Source of the DNA: Casp-alpha2 sp036337015
GTDB taxonomy: Bacteria > Pseudomonadota > Alphaproteobacteria > Rhodospirillales > Casp-alpha2
Assembly: GCA_036337015.1 (NCBI GenBank)
Contig: JAYZEZ010000002.1
Span: 62,001 to 126,000 of the forward strand
DNA: 64,000 nt
Reading direction: 5' to 3'
Shown here: one piece after another, positions 26,795-35,895 of the stretch
How the letters are laid out: each line of letters opens with the position of its first letter
Numbering within the stretch: position 1 is the first letter of the stretch
Made by a program: the position numbers and the translations under genes
Notes under the pieces: model-generated
What the model saw: the letters and a program-made list of their open reading frames with translations, nothing else
What the model was told of the DNA's origin: nothing
The model's database searches: none

Positions 26795-28222
26795 CTATTG
26801 AGCGTGGCGAATAACAACTTTGTAGAAACTTTTCGCCATGGTTGCATAATATGCAAGCTCTGCCCATGAACGAACTTTTCGTAATTTTTGCAGAACATAC
26901 TGGGGGCTCCAGATGTACTTCTTTAGGATGCGATTCCGAACTTCAACAAGCTCTTCTGCTGAAAAATTAGCAGTACGCCATGGTGGGGGGGTCTCACAAA
27001 AAATTAAAAAATCATCCCAGGTAACATCCTCAAAAAGCCCTAATTGCTTCATTTGAACATATTGATCAGTCCCTGGAAATGGGGTTATAATACCAAGTCC
27101 AAGTATATCTGGAGAAAGTTCGCAAATAAGGTTTTCTGTCTGCTGAACATCTTCTTCTGTCTCATGTATGTCAGCGCCAATAATAAAAGTTGTTTCAACC
27201 TGAGGTATGCCAACTTTTTTACTCAAATTGATGGCTTTTCGAATCCTATCTTGAGTAGAATTCTTTTTTACTTCTCGCAGAACCCTGTCTGAGCCCGATT
27301 CAACTCCGTACATAACTTTATAACAACCTGTGTCCTTAAGTGTTCGCAACATCTCTTCATCAACTGTGTTGACGTGGGCATTAACAGAATAACCTTCAAT
27401 ACCAATTCCAGGCAAAGCCTTTACAATCTCCTGCACTCGATCTTTACGGATTGTAAAAGTTGAGTCATTAAAGACAACGAAGTTTGTATCAAATGTTTTA
27501 ACGCATTGCTCAATTTCACCTAAGATATTATCCGGAGTGCGAAATCGTGTCTTCCTTCCATGCGTTAACTCAACATTGCAAAATGTGCATGCATAGGGAC
27601 AACCACGAGAAGAATCAACTTCAATTACGCGCCAAACATCCCTAGAAACGCCTCTGATGGTGTGCTTGGCACCATAATTTTCCAAAGGAATTAAATCACG
27701 ATTTGGGTAAGGAATTAAATTCACATCGGGATAATCGGTGCGTGCTGGTGGGCGAACAATCTCTCCATTCTCACGGTATATTGTTCCTGGTATATTTTTT
27801 GGGAAGACCTTTTTTTCATAAGCCGCACAGACTTCAAGGATGATATCCTCACCTTCGGTTAAAACCCCAAGATCAAAGTTCGGAAATTCATTTAAAGTTT
27901 GTTCTGGAAGAGCAGTAACGTGAACTCCGCCTACAATAGTGAGAATGTCAGAATTAACATTCTTTGCTATGCTTGCGAGCTTGTGTCCGTTTATAACAGC
28001 TGAAGTTACACAAGATAGTCCAAGAATATCAGGCTTCGATTTACTTAGTTTGTCGATTAAATATTCTTCTGAGAACTCTTCTAAACAAAAGTCCCACATC
28101 TCAACCTCATAGCCAGCATCAATACAAACTTGAGCCAGATAAGCAATATTCACTGGATATTGCAGACTAGTAAGATACAAGTCTCTTGTAGCATCATGAA
28201 TTTTTGCAAATACAATTTTCAA
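26795..28222 (-). CDS. B12-binding-type radical SAM protein
   Basis: The 475-residue product has an N-terminal Rossmann region of about 150 residues (KPDILGLSCVTSA, TIVGGVHVTALPE, LTEGED) typical of cobalamin-binding radical SAM enzymes, then the cluster motif C208-PYA-C212-TF-C215, the GVESGSDRVL strand and TTFIIGADIHETEE. The canonical DxHxxG cobalamin loop is not clear, so bound B12 is uncertain. The start is TTG at 28222, supported by AAGGA eight bases upstream; there is no nearer ATG. It is the first gene after a 181-base divergent region. Methylation or rearrangement of a sugar or lipid is possible; the substrate is unknown. A seven-C run lies near its 3' end. Confidence 0.85.
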   Translation of the reverse strand: MKIVFAKIHDATRDLYLTSLQYPVNIAYLAQVCIDAGYEVEMWDFCLEEFSEEYLIDKLSKSKPDILGLSCVTSAVINGHKLASIAKNVNSDILTIVGGVHVTALPEQTLNEFPNFDLGVLTEGEDIILEVCAAYEKKVFPKNIPGTIYRENGEIVRPPARTDYPDVNLIPYPNRDLIPLENYGAKHTIRGVSRDVWRVIEVDSSRGCPYACTFCNVELTHGRKTRFRTPDNILGEIEQCVKTFDTNFVVFNDSTFTIRKDRVQEIVKALPGIGIEGYSVNAHVNTVDEEMLRTLKDTGCYKVMYGVESGSDRVLREVKKNSTQDRIRKAINLSKKVGIPQVETTFIIGADIHETEEDVQQTENLICELSPDILGLGIITPFPGTDQYVQMKQLGLFEDVTWDDFLIFCETPPPWRTANFSAEELVEVRNRILKKYIWSPQYVLQKLRKVRSWAELAYYATMAKSFYKVVIRHAQ

Positions 28223-28403
28223 GTAGGTTTTCCTTGCTTAACTATAATTCAATACAGTCTATATAATAAATGTTATCTAAAATGCAATAAAACACTAGTC
28301 ACTTTAAATTAAAAGCAACATATTAAATGTTGATATATAATCTTAAAAAGATACTAAATTTTTCAGGTTTCACAAATAACTTATTTCTAAAAATCGAAGT
28401 ATT

Positions 28404-30530
28404 ATGTCCTCAGTTCCTAGTTTAATCCCATTTTATTCTTCTGTAATTGGTATACTTGCATTTTTTTTCATGCGATCAAATTCAACGATATCTGACACTT
28501 TGGCAAACACACAAAAAGTGTTTGCTATTTTTATGATTATATATGCGTTTGAATTTTATATTTTTGGCCCATTTTCATTTATCGGCAAAGAATCAGATAG
28601 CTATTATGCTTCTGCTTTTTACTATCTTGCAAATATTTACAATGGAAGCGGATTTGCACAAGAATTTGGGGGCGGTCAAAATGCGAGTCTTTTGTTTGAT
28701 AGGATATTATTTTCTTTAGGACGCACTCTTTTTGACTTATTTCCGCCCTGGCTAGCTATATTATTCCATAAATTTATTGTTGGTTCCATAGGTTTCATTG
28801 GAAGTTTTCTCTTAGCTAGCAGGGCAGGTGCCAACAAAAAAGTCGCAGCTATTATTGCCAGCATCTATCCAGTTTCTAACATTTATCTGCTTAATTATAG
28901 TCTCGAATTCGAAACTGGTTTTGCTGCTATCCCACTAGCAGTTTATGCGTGCATCAACCAAAATAACAACCGAAGATGGTTAATTTTAATCTTTATTTCA
29001 TCCTTTTTATTTGCCTTGGCACAGCCGATGAAAGTTTTTCCTGCCTTTTTAGTTGCAGTTGTTGGTAGTTTCATTTTGGTTGGTGGAAACCCTGCCAGGA
29101 TTTTCCTGAGCATCGCATTACATATTGCAGCTTCTTTTACAAACTGGTTTAAAGTACTAACAGGTCTAAGCTATCTTGTAGGTTCGACCACTCGTGGTTT
29201 TGACTATAAATTACATGTTGTAGATTTTTTCGAAATCCTTAAAGAATCTATTAACCTATTTTTCAACTACCCTACTGCTTCCGCAGGTATTTTAGCAGCT
29301 TTAATTTTAGCTAGGTTTCAAAAAAAATCTTTTTCAAACCGCATCTTGATGGCTTTGGTCTGGTTTGTTACAGCTTTTATCATAGCTAAAGGAATGCCAT
29401 GGCAAATCTTGGGCTTTGGTTATCTGAATAAAGTTGAACATGCTTACATGCGCCTAGCCCTTGGTTCTATAGCACTTGTATCTTTAGCTAGGACGATTGC
29501 AATTTCTAACAATTTTTCACTACCATTTTTAGAAAAAAAATCAATTTCAGTTAAGCGCTATACGAACCAGCTGCTAATATTCTTATTCTCTATTACGTTA
29601 GCTTTCCACATAAATAGTAAGTTGATCAATGCAGCACAATGGATTGTCTTTGGAGGACAATCAAGCGTCTTTGGATTTAAAAATCTAACTAATCCAACCT
29701 GGAAACCTAAACAAGCGTACCGTGTAATTTCCATTGCAGATGCACCACACCCAAATGTCATTGCAGGTGTGTATGGTTTAGAAGCTTTTGACGGATCAAT
29801 TCAACTAAACCCACTTTCTTGGAACTCTTACTGGAAAGCCATAAAACGTGAGAAATTAGAATTGAGTAGGACTGCAACAAGGCCTGGTCTCGACTGGCAG
29901 CATTGGGATGGTTTTAGCTATAATCTAGATAGAGCTATTGACATCAAGTTGCTTGCCATTGCAAATGTTCGTCATATCATAAGCCCGTTACCGCTATCTT
30001 CAGCATTGATCAACGAAATTGTAAAACCAGACAAAAAATCATGGGTGATAAACCGAACCGAAATGTTTGGAGATGTTTTTGATTTTTTTATATATGGTTT
30101 CAAACGCATATTCAGTCCTGGAAAACATTTCGTTTATGAAGTATCGGGAGCTCTTCCACGCATTTATCCAGCATCAAAAGTGGTTATTGCAGGAAGTGAA
30201 TGCAATCAAGAATGTTTTTTTAATCATATAAGAAAGTTTGCTTCATTAGGCGGTGTTGTTATTAAAAAAGCAGACGGTTTAATTCCTTTAAAAACTTATA
30301 CAATGAAAGTTCTTGGCGCCGAAAAAATTAAGGGTGGATTCAGCATAAAAACATATGCTCCGAATGGTGGCGTATTAGTAGTAAATCAATCTCCAATCAA
30401 AGGTTGGATAGCAGAAGCAAATGGTTCATTTCTACAAATCATTCCAGCAAATGAAATTCACATGGCTGTCAGAATACCGCCAAAAACAAAGGCCGTTAAA
30501 TTACTCTATCGTGTGAATAGTGCTAATTAA
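28404..30530 (+). CDS. Large polytopic membrane protein, YfhO/GT-C-like
   Basis: The 708-residue product has about twelve hydrophobic segments over the first 400 residues and a periplasmic C-terminal region. The tail block SPIKGWIAEANGSFLQIIPAN followed by MAVRIPPKTKAVKLLYR resembles the end of YfhO-type proteins, which add sugars to lipid-linked glycans on the outer face. A conserved acidic loop, KESDSYYASAFYYL, follows the second membrane segment, as in GT-C enzymes. It is a lone plus-strand gene whose stop is three bases from the convergent ketoisomerase gene. Specific sugar and acceptor are unknown. Confidence 0.6.
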   Translation: MSSVPSLIPFYSSVIGILAFFFMRSNSTISDTLANTQKVFAIFMIIYAFEFYIFGPFSFIGKESDSYYASAFYYLANIYNGSGFAQEFGGGQNASLLFDRILFSLGRTLFDLFPPWLAILFHKFIVGSIGFIGSFLLASRAGANKKVAAIIASIYPVSNIYLLNYSLEFETGFAAIPLAVYACINQNNNRRWLILIFISSFLFALAQPMKVFPAFLVAVVGSFILVGGNPARIFLSIALHIAASFTNWFKVLTGLSYLVGSTTRGFDYKLHVVDFFEILKESINLFFNYPTASAGILAALILARFQKKSFSNRILMALVWFVTAFIIAKGMPWQILGFGYLNKVEHAYMRLALGSIALVSLARTIAISNNFSLPFLEKKSISVKRYTNQLLIFLFSITLAFHINSKLINAAQWIVFGGQSSVFGFKNLTNPTWKPKQAYRVISIADAPHPNVIAGVYGLEAFDGSIQLNPLSWNSYWKAIKREKLELSRTATRPGLDWQHWDGFSYNLDRAIDIKLLAIANVRHIISPLPLSSALINEIVKPDKKSWVINRTEMFGDVFDFFIYGFKRIFSPGKHFVYEVSGALPRIYPASKVVIAGSECNQECFFNHIRKFASLGGVVIKKADGLIPLKTYTMKVLGAEKIKGGFSIKTYAPNGGVLVVNQSPIKGWIAEANGSFLQIIPANEIHMAVRIPPKTKAVKLLYRVNSAN

Positions 30531-30533
30531 AAT

Positions 30534-30968
30534 CTACAAGTCAGTTTTAATCTTTAAATTTAAAAATTCATCATAATCACGGATATAATCACTCTCATCG
30601 TAAACTGAACAAGTAAGGACTAGTACGTTGCTATTAGCTTCCTCAAAATATATTTCCACCCAAGTCATTGGTGGCAAATAAATGCCTTTAGAAGGCCGGT
30701 CTAAAGCAAAGATTTTTTTCTCTTTAGAAAATTCTGTTTTTACTATCACGTGGCCCGACAAGCATATAATAAATTGGCGTTGCTTGAAATGAGCATGTCC
30801 GCCTCTCGAAACTTTTGAGGGCATGTCGTAAAAATAAAAAATCCGGCGCACTTCAAAAGGCACATGTTGTTCGAATTCTGCAACGCCCAAAGAACCTTTT
30901 TTCATACTTGTAATGGATTGCAGTTCAATTTCTATTGGTATGGATGAGATATTCTGATCAAATTCCAT
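30534..30968 (-). CDS. dTDP-4-keto-6-deoxyhexose 3,4-ketoisomerase (FdtA/QdtA-like)
   Basis: This is a 144-residue single-domain cupin of the WxcM/FdtA/QdtA type. It has the RRIFYFYDMP block, RGGHAHFKQRQFIICLSG with the metal/catalytic His residues, and the YIRDYDEFL ending seen throughout the family. These enzymes turn dTDP-4-keto-6-deoxyglucose into the 3-keto form that a PLP aminotransferase then aminates. RmlA, RmlB and a suitable aminotransferase are within 9 kb, so the pathway to dTDP-3-amino-3,6-dideoxyhexose is nearly complete. The choice between the galacto (Fuc3N) and gluco (Qui3N) product cannot be read from the sequence. ATG overlaps the APS kinase stop by 11 bases. Confidence 0.85.
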   Translation of the reverse strand: MEFDQNISSIPIEIELQSITSMKKGSLGVAEFEQHVPFEVRRIFYFYDMPSKVSRGGHAHFKQRQFIICLSGHVIVKTEFSKEKKIFALDRPSKGIYLPPMTWVEIYFEEANSNVLVLTCSVYDESDYIRDYDEFLNLKIKTDL

Positions 30969-31560
30969 ATTTTACATCTTTTTTCCCGAGTGGGACACAA
31001 GTAAAGGTTTTTTTTATTTTCTCGTATAAAGCCCTAGAGCTTTCATCAATAGTTTTATGACTCGTCTCTAAAATTATATCAGCATTTAAAGGGGGTTCGT
31101 ATGGAGCCCCAGCAGAGTAACCTATCAGATTATTAATTTTTTTATTTTTTGCAGCGGTATAAAGACCTTTCGTATCTCGCTGTTCAAGCACCGAAATCTC
31201 AGCAGAAATATAAACTTCCATAAAGTTTGGTGATAGTAGCTTGCAAGCTGCAACTCGTGATTCACGATACGGTGAAATAATTGGAACCATAATTACATCA
31301 TAGCTAAGCCGTTCTACAAAACATATCTTAGAAATTAAATGGTTATTTTCGATGATATCGGTTTTGCTAAATCCAAGACTTTTATGCAATCGATTTCTTA
31401 CATCGTCTCCATCCAGAACCAAAATCTGCAAACCATCCTTTTCCAAATCATCCTTTACTAAGTTTGAAATGGTAGTTTTTCCTGAACCAGAAAGCCCAGT
31501 AAACCAGACAACTAAACCATGCCGATTATTTTTATTTGAAAGTTTTTTCACCGGCCACAT
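30958..31560 (-). CDS. cysC: Adenylylsulfate kinase (APS kinase)
   Basis: The 200-residue product has the P-loop GLSGSGKTT at residues 22-30, LDGDDVRNRLHKSLGFS in place of the usual DGDNVRHGLN, and ISPYRESR with the APS-binding region. It phosphorylates adenylyl sulfate to PAPS, the sulfate donor. No sulfate adenylyltransferase (CysD/CysN or Sat) is near, so APS must come from elsewhere in the genome. A sulfotransferase lies 1.1 kb away at 32685. The ATG at 31560 has its Shine-Dalgarno very close; a GTG three codons later would be better spaced. Sulfation of the surface glycan is a plausible purpose. Confidence 0.88.
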   Translation of the reverse strand: MWPVKKLSNKNNRHGLVVWFTGLSGSGKTTISNLVKDDLEKDGLQILVLDGDDVRNRLHKSLGFSKTDIIENNHLISKICFVERLSYDVIMVPIISPYRESRVAACKLLSPNFMEVYISAEISVLEQRDTKGLYTAAKNKKINNLIGYSAGAPYEPPLNADIILETSHKTIDESSRALYEKIKKTFTCVPLGKKDVKYGI

Positions 31561-31660
31561 TTCCCTAAAGTGTTGTTTCCCAAAAAACCGTTTTCAAGTT
31601 AGCATTCATAATTAAAATGATTATTTAAAGTAATGATTTAACACCTAATGATTCAATCAA

Positions 31661-32608
31661 TTAGAAATCACCTAGATTAACATCTGTCACTACTGGCAAA
31701 TGATCAGACCCTATGTTTGGCCCTAAATACATGTGAGCAAATCCTTGATTAAAACGAAAATAAGTATGATCGATTGGCAGCCTAATTGGAAGAGACCTTG
31801 AGATCCAAGATGCCAAGATCCCCCCTTCAGCACGTTTTAATTTGGTTTCACTGATCAATCGTCTATGTAGAACTGACCAAGGAGAAAAATTGAAATCTCC
31901 GGTTAGGATTAAGTCTCCCTTCTCATTATTAACGATTTTTGAGAGAGAATGAATTTGTCGAGCTTGAAGTGCCGATGTTCCCTTCGCAAGTGGATAAATT
32001 AGGTGTGTTCCAATAATTGAGAATTCTCGTTCCATACGAGTAAATCGCGCCAAAATAAACGTAGGAATGTTAACTTCATTCTTGGATGAAACCAGCTCAT
32101 TCCATGGCTCCTTCGAAAGCAGAGCCATTTGACAATGACCACGTTCATAACAATCGGTGCGGAAGTACTGAAAAGGATAGATATCTTTAAGCGTTTTTAC
32201 AGGCTCTACCCATCTTGGAGAAACTTCATTGAGTACAATTACATCTGCATCACTTGCTCTCAGAAACTTGATTGCAGGAGCCTTAACTGGATTATAGACC
32301 CACAAATTGACTGTTACTAACCTGAATTGTCTTTCATAAGAAAGGGTTTGGGGGGCAAATAAATAAGGAGCGACTGGAAAAAAATTAACAGCTAATGAAA
32401 TAATCGAAGAATAAACAGCTAATTGGTTTGTAATAATTAGACTTATAATAAAAAGAAATAAGCTAAAAATTGTTAAGTACACTCGAAAGTGAGAAAATAA
32501 ATCAAAAAAAAGAACCCACTCTCCTTGAAATCCAAAAAGACTTACTATTAAAACGCTTATTGAAATAGTTGCAATTAGGATTTGAGTTGGTTTGTAATAA
32601 TTAGACAA
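31661..32608 (-). CDS. Membrane-anchored endonuclease/exonuclease/phosphatase (EEP) family protein
   Basis: Three hydrophobic segments in the first 95 residues are followed by the EEP fold: VTVNLW, LNEVSP with the metal Glu, RGHCQMALLSK, TGDFNFSPW, PIDHTYF and GSDHLPVV with the catalytic Asp-His pair. The family cleaves phosphodiesters, with substrates ranging from nucleic acids to phospholipids and sugar phosphates. Its likely position outside the cytoplasmic membrane and the polysaccharide context favour a lipid or glycan phosphate. The start is TTG at 32608, preceded by AGGA. About 100 bases separate it from the APS kinase, so they may not be one transcript. Confidence 0.8.
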   Translation of the reverse strand: MSNYYKPTQILIATISISVLIVSLFGFQGEWVLFFDLFSHFRVYLTIFSLFLFIISLIITNQLAVYSSIISLAVNFFPVAPYLFAPQTLSYERQFRLVTVNLWVYNPVKAPAIKFLRASDADVIVLNEVSPRWVEPVKTLKDIYPFQYFRTDCYERGHCQMALLSKEPWNELVSSKNEVNIPTFILARFTRMEREFSIIGTHLIYPLAKGTSALQARQIHSLSKIVNNEKGDLILTGDFNFSPWSVLHRRLISETKLKRAEGGILASWISRSLPIRLPIDHTYFRFNQGFAHMYLGPNIGSDHLPVVTDVNLGDF

Positions 32609-32684
32609 GAGTTTCCTAAATTTTTAGCATTGCAAAGATAAACACAAGGGCATAAACAAACGACATCTTAAATGGAAAATTTTT

Positions 32685-33764
32685 ATGACTAATAAAAGCG
32701 GGGCGCCATACCCCCTGATATTACTACTTAGCTCACCAAGAGCCGGAAGTCATTTATTGGAACGGCTTCTTTTAGAACGTTATGGAATTGCCTTTCCACT
32801 TCTGACACATCTAGTATCACATTTTGATTCATTTAAATGGCTCTGGGGTGATTTATCGAACCATTCTAATCGATGCCGGCTTTTAAAAGCCATGTATCAG
32901 TATGAAGCTTTACGTGTTAAGATATATGCTTTCACAGGAATAGATAATAGCGCCGCACTAAAAAGCAGCTTGCTATGCACGCAGCCGTTTTTTAAAGATA
33001 TACTTGCGGAATCTTATGATTTTGCATCTTTAGTTTCCCAGGCTCACCAAAAATTCGCTTTGATACATCAGGGAAATCGCTGGGGGTACAATCTTGGATT
33101 TTACACCTGCCCTAAAATGAATAGCCTACCAAAAATATTTGATGAGGCTCGCGTCATTCATATTGTACGAGATGGTCGCGATGTAGCGCTATCATGGACT
33201 GGAGTTTACTATGGACCTCATAATTTGGCAGAAGGTGCTCGTATATGGCAAGGACACGTCCAGGGCTATAAATCATGGGGAGAAAAAAATTCTACCCGAT
33301 ACCACCAAGTTCGTTATGAGGACATCCTAGATAACCCAAATCGTGAACTTGAAAAAATTGAAAAATTTCTTGGTATCATCCCCTTAAAAAAACCCATTGA
33401 TGTGTCTAATAGCCCTCTCGTGAAAGCAAATTCTTCTCAAGGAACGCATAAACTAGTAGGTTTACCTGTACAAAAAAATAATAAAGAAAAGTGGAAAACA
33501 AAATTTTCTTCCGGTGAAATTTCCTTATTCAACACACTTGCGGGTGAAACCTTAAAGAGTTTTGGATATTCTTACATGAGTTCGCCGTTAAAATCGAAGG
33601 AAGTCTTATGGATTAAAATTTCACAAGCAACCGGTCGATTAATGGGTATTATTTCACCAATTCAAATATCTAAGATTATACGTTCCTTTCTACCACTTTT
33701 TTTCTTTGTTTTTGGCAGATTTTGTTCTATTCCCAAGGGTTCTAGGCCACCTGATATTAATTGA
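32685..33764 (+). CDS. Sulfotransferase family protein
   Basis: The 359-residue product has the 5'-phosphosulfate loop SSPRAGSHLLERLL at about residues 16-29 and the 3'-phosphate motif HIVRDGRDVALSW near residue 165, the two PAPS-binding signatures of the sulfotransferase family. The C-terminal region is basic with a short hydrophobic stretch (about residues 330-345). It uses PAPS to add sulfate to hydroxyl or amino groups. An APS kinase that makes PAPS is just upstream on the other strand. The gene ends in a TTGA overlap with the methyltransferase. The acceptor is likely a glycan or glycolipid of this locus. Confidence 0.85.
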   Translation: MTNKSGAPYPLILLLSSPRAGSHLLERLLLERYGIAFPLLTHLVSHFDSFKWLWGDLSNHSNRCRLLKAMYQYEALRVKIYAFTGIDNSAALKSSLLCTQPFFKDILAESYDFASLVSQAHQKFALIHQGNRWGYNLGFYTCPKMNSLPKIFDEARVIHIVRDGRDVALSWTGVYYGPHNLAEGARIWQGHVQGYKSWGEKNSTRYHQVRYEDILDNPNRELEKIEKFLGIIPLKKPIDVSNSPLVKANSSQGTHKLVGLPVQKNNKEKWKTKFSSGEISLFNTLAGETLKSFGYSYMSSPLKSKEVLWIKISQATGRLMGIISPIQISKIIRSFLPLFFFVFGRFCSIPKGSRPPDIN

Positions 33765-34756
33765 CTTTAGGTAAATTCAAAAACAATCCCACGTTTCCCG
33801 ATCCACAGCTTATTAATTTTAAATTTGGATATACTGCCATGCAAAAGCTTCCCCCTAAAAACAAATTCAGTTTTGAAAAAGCATTTTGCACAATATGCGG
33901 TTCGGACAATGCTAAATTGAGACATAAGGTTAAAAAATTTGACCAGGGTGACTTAACATTTGTTACATGTCTTAAGTGCAAAACCGTCTATCAAGACCCA
34001 CGACCTGACTGGGATTCTATGCAAGCTTTTTATACAACAGAAAATTTTTTTAAAGCTACAACAGAAGATGTAAAATTCGTGGGATATATAGACTATGACG
34101 CTGAAGAAATTACGCGCCTAAAAAATGCTGAATATCGATTGCGCGAAGTCGAATCATTATATGAGCCAGGATATAAATTAAAAATCTTAAAAATAGCTTG
34201 CGGCTATGGTGCTTTTATAAAAAAAGCCATCGATTCAGGTCATGACGCTAAGGGTATTGATTTTTCTGAGGTTATGGTCAAAGGAGCATTTGAACGATAC
34301 GGTATCAATCTAATACATTCGGATATACTGGATCATGACTTTGGCGACGAAAAATTTGACGTAATAATTTTATACGGTGCAATTAATAATTTTTTAGAAC
34401 CAGTTAAGGTCGGTTCTAAAATTTTTAGTCTATTAAAACCAGGTGGCCACTATTTAACAAACTATGTAGAACCAGATTCGATAATTGAGTTTGTTCAAAA
34501 AGACAAATTTTGGCTTTATCGACCACCAATCATTGGGTTGTGGACTACAAAATCTTTTGTTAGCGCACACTCCGAATTTGGATTTAAACTAGTACGCTCT
34601 TTTAAGGATATACAGTGGGCAACAATTGGAAAGTTGATTGACTATCTTCAAATTAAACCGTTAATGAAATTCATTCGATTAATTCGTATTGATTCAATAC
34701 TTATTAAGCTACCAACGCCCGGCTACACCAAAGCAATATTTCGTCGTCCACTTTAG
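33761..34756 (+). CDS. Class I SAM-dependent methyltransferase with N-terminal zinc ribbon
   Basis: The product has a C-x2-C and later C-x2-C pair (CTICGS and CLKCKT) forming a zinc ribbon, then KILKIACGYGAFIKKA as a variant SAM motif (ACGYG where DxGxG is normal), IDFSEVMVKGA, and VIILYGAINNF with VEPDSIIEFV. The TTG start at 33761 couples to the sulfotransferase stop; ATG at 33839 is an alternative that would remove 26 residues and leave the ribbon whole. Its pairing with the sulfotransferase and nearness to the amino-sugar genes make N- or O-methylation of a sugar plausible. The unusual SAM loop lowers certainty about activity. Confidence 0.75.
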   Translation: MTLGKFKNNPTFPDPQLINFKFGYTAMQKLPPKNKFSFEKAFCTICGSDNAKLRHKVKKFDQGDLTFVTCLKCKTVYQDPRPDWDSMQAFYTTENFFKATTEDVKFVGYIDYDAEEITRLKNAEYRLREVESLYEPGYKLKILKIACGYGAFIKKAIDSGHDAKGIDFSEVMVKGAFERYGINLIHSDILDHDFGDEKFDVIILYGAINNFLEPVKVGSKIFSLLKPGGHYLTNYVEPDSIIEFVQKDKFWLYRPPIIGLWTTKSFVSAHSEFGFKLVRSFKDIQWATIGKLIDYLQIKPLMKFIRLIRIDSILIKLPTPGYTKAIFRRPL

Positions 34757-34788
34757 TTATTTAGTAAAACCTCTTACCATTTAAGTGA

Positions 34789-35895
34789 TTAAAATTCATT
34801 TACGACATCTCTTAATACTCGACAAACTTCATCTTGACCCTCTTCAGTCAGTCCTGGGTAAAGAGGTAAGGAAAAGACCTCATTACAAGCACGCTCAGTC
34901 TCGGGGAGGTCTCCCACTTTATAATCTAGATGTTTGTAACCCTCCATTAAAGAAATAGGATGTGGATACGTGACGTTAACTTGAATGCCCTCACTTTCAA
35001 GCCGTTTGATTATTTGAGCACGTTTAGGATGACGAACTACATAAGCATAATATACGTGCTGATTACCTTTTGCGACAAATGGCAAACTGATCGGTATACC
35101 AGTAAGGCATTTCGAATACACATCTGCCAACCGCTGACGTTCTGCAATCCAGCCATCGAGAAAAGGTAGTTTGATCGATAAGATTGCAGCCTGTAATTCA
35201 TCTAAGCGAGAGTTATAGCCATGCTCACTCGCATTGTTAATCTCGTTTATACCATAAGCCCTTAGCCGCCGAACTTTCTCAGCAATATCGTTATCACAGC
35301 TGAGAACCATTCCGGCATCTCCATAGGCGCCTAAAACCTTTGTCGGATAGAATGAAAATGCGCTAGCAGCTCCCAATGAACCGGCTATTTTTCCGTTCAT
35401 TTTAGCACCATGACTTTGAGCACAATCCTCAAGAACAGTCAGTTTATGCTCTCTGGCAATATCATTAATTGCATCCATATCAGCACATTGGCCATAAAGA
35501 TGAACTGGAATAATACAACGTGTTTTTGGCCCAATGACGGCTTCTACTTTTTTAGGATCCATTAGATACGTATCCGGCTCAATATCTACGAATTTAGTAA
35601 TTGCACCGGTACTTTCAATGGCGGAGACAGTTGGGATTGCAGTATTAGCAACTGTAATTACTTCATCCCCCGAACCAACGCCCAAAGCTTTGAGGGCTAA
35701 AAACAAAGCATCTGTACCACTGTTGACGCCTACGCCATGCGTAACACCAGAATATTTTGCCCAAGCTGCCTCAAAGGCCAGAACTCTTTCACCTAGGATT
35801 AGCCAACCAGACTTAAAAACATCGTCAGCGACTTGAAGGATCTCATCCCTAATCTCTAAATATTCAGACTGATAGCTCCAGAATTGAACGCTCAC
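34789..35895 (-). CDS. DegT/DnrJ/EryC1/StrS aminotransferase (FdtB/QdtB-like)
   Basis: The 368-residue PLP enzyme has the NSGTDALFLAL block, LEDCAQSHGA with Asp157, and SFYPTKVLGAYGDAG with the PLP lysine at Lys186, standard for sugar aminotransferases. Given RmlA directly upstream, RmlB across the divergent gap and a QdtA/FdtA-like isomerase nearby, its most likely substrate is dTDP-3-keto-6-deoxyhexose, giving the 3-amino sugar. Its start is GTG in a GTGA overlap with the RmlA stop, so the two are translated together. No obvious N-acyltransferase of the pathway is in this window. Substrate is inference from context. Confidence 0.88.
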   Translation of the reverse strand: MSVQFWSYQSEYLEIRDEILQVADDVFKSGWLILGERVLAFEAAWAKYSGVTHGVGVNSGTDALFLALKALGVGSGDEVITVANTAIPTVSAIESTGAITKFVDIEPDTYLMDPKKVEAVIGPKTRCIIPVHLYGQCADMDAINDIAREHKLTVLEDCAQSHGAKMNGKIAGSLGAASAFSFYPTKVLGAYGDAGMVLSCDNDIAEKVRRLRAYGINEINNASEHGYNSRLDELQAAILSIKLPFLDGWIAERQRLADVYSKCLTGIPISLPFVAKGNQHVYYAYVVRHPKRAQIIKRLESEGIQVNVTYPHPISLMEGYKHLDYKVGDLPETERACNEVFSLPLYPGLTEEGQDEVCRVLRDVVNEF

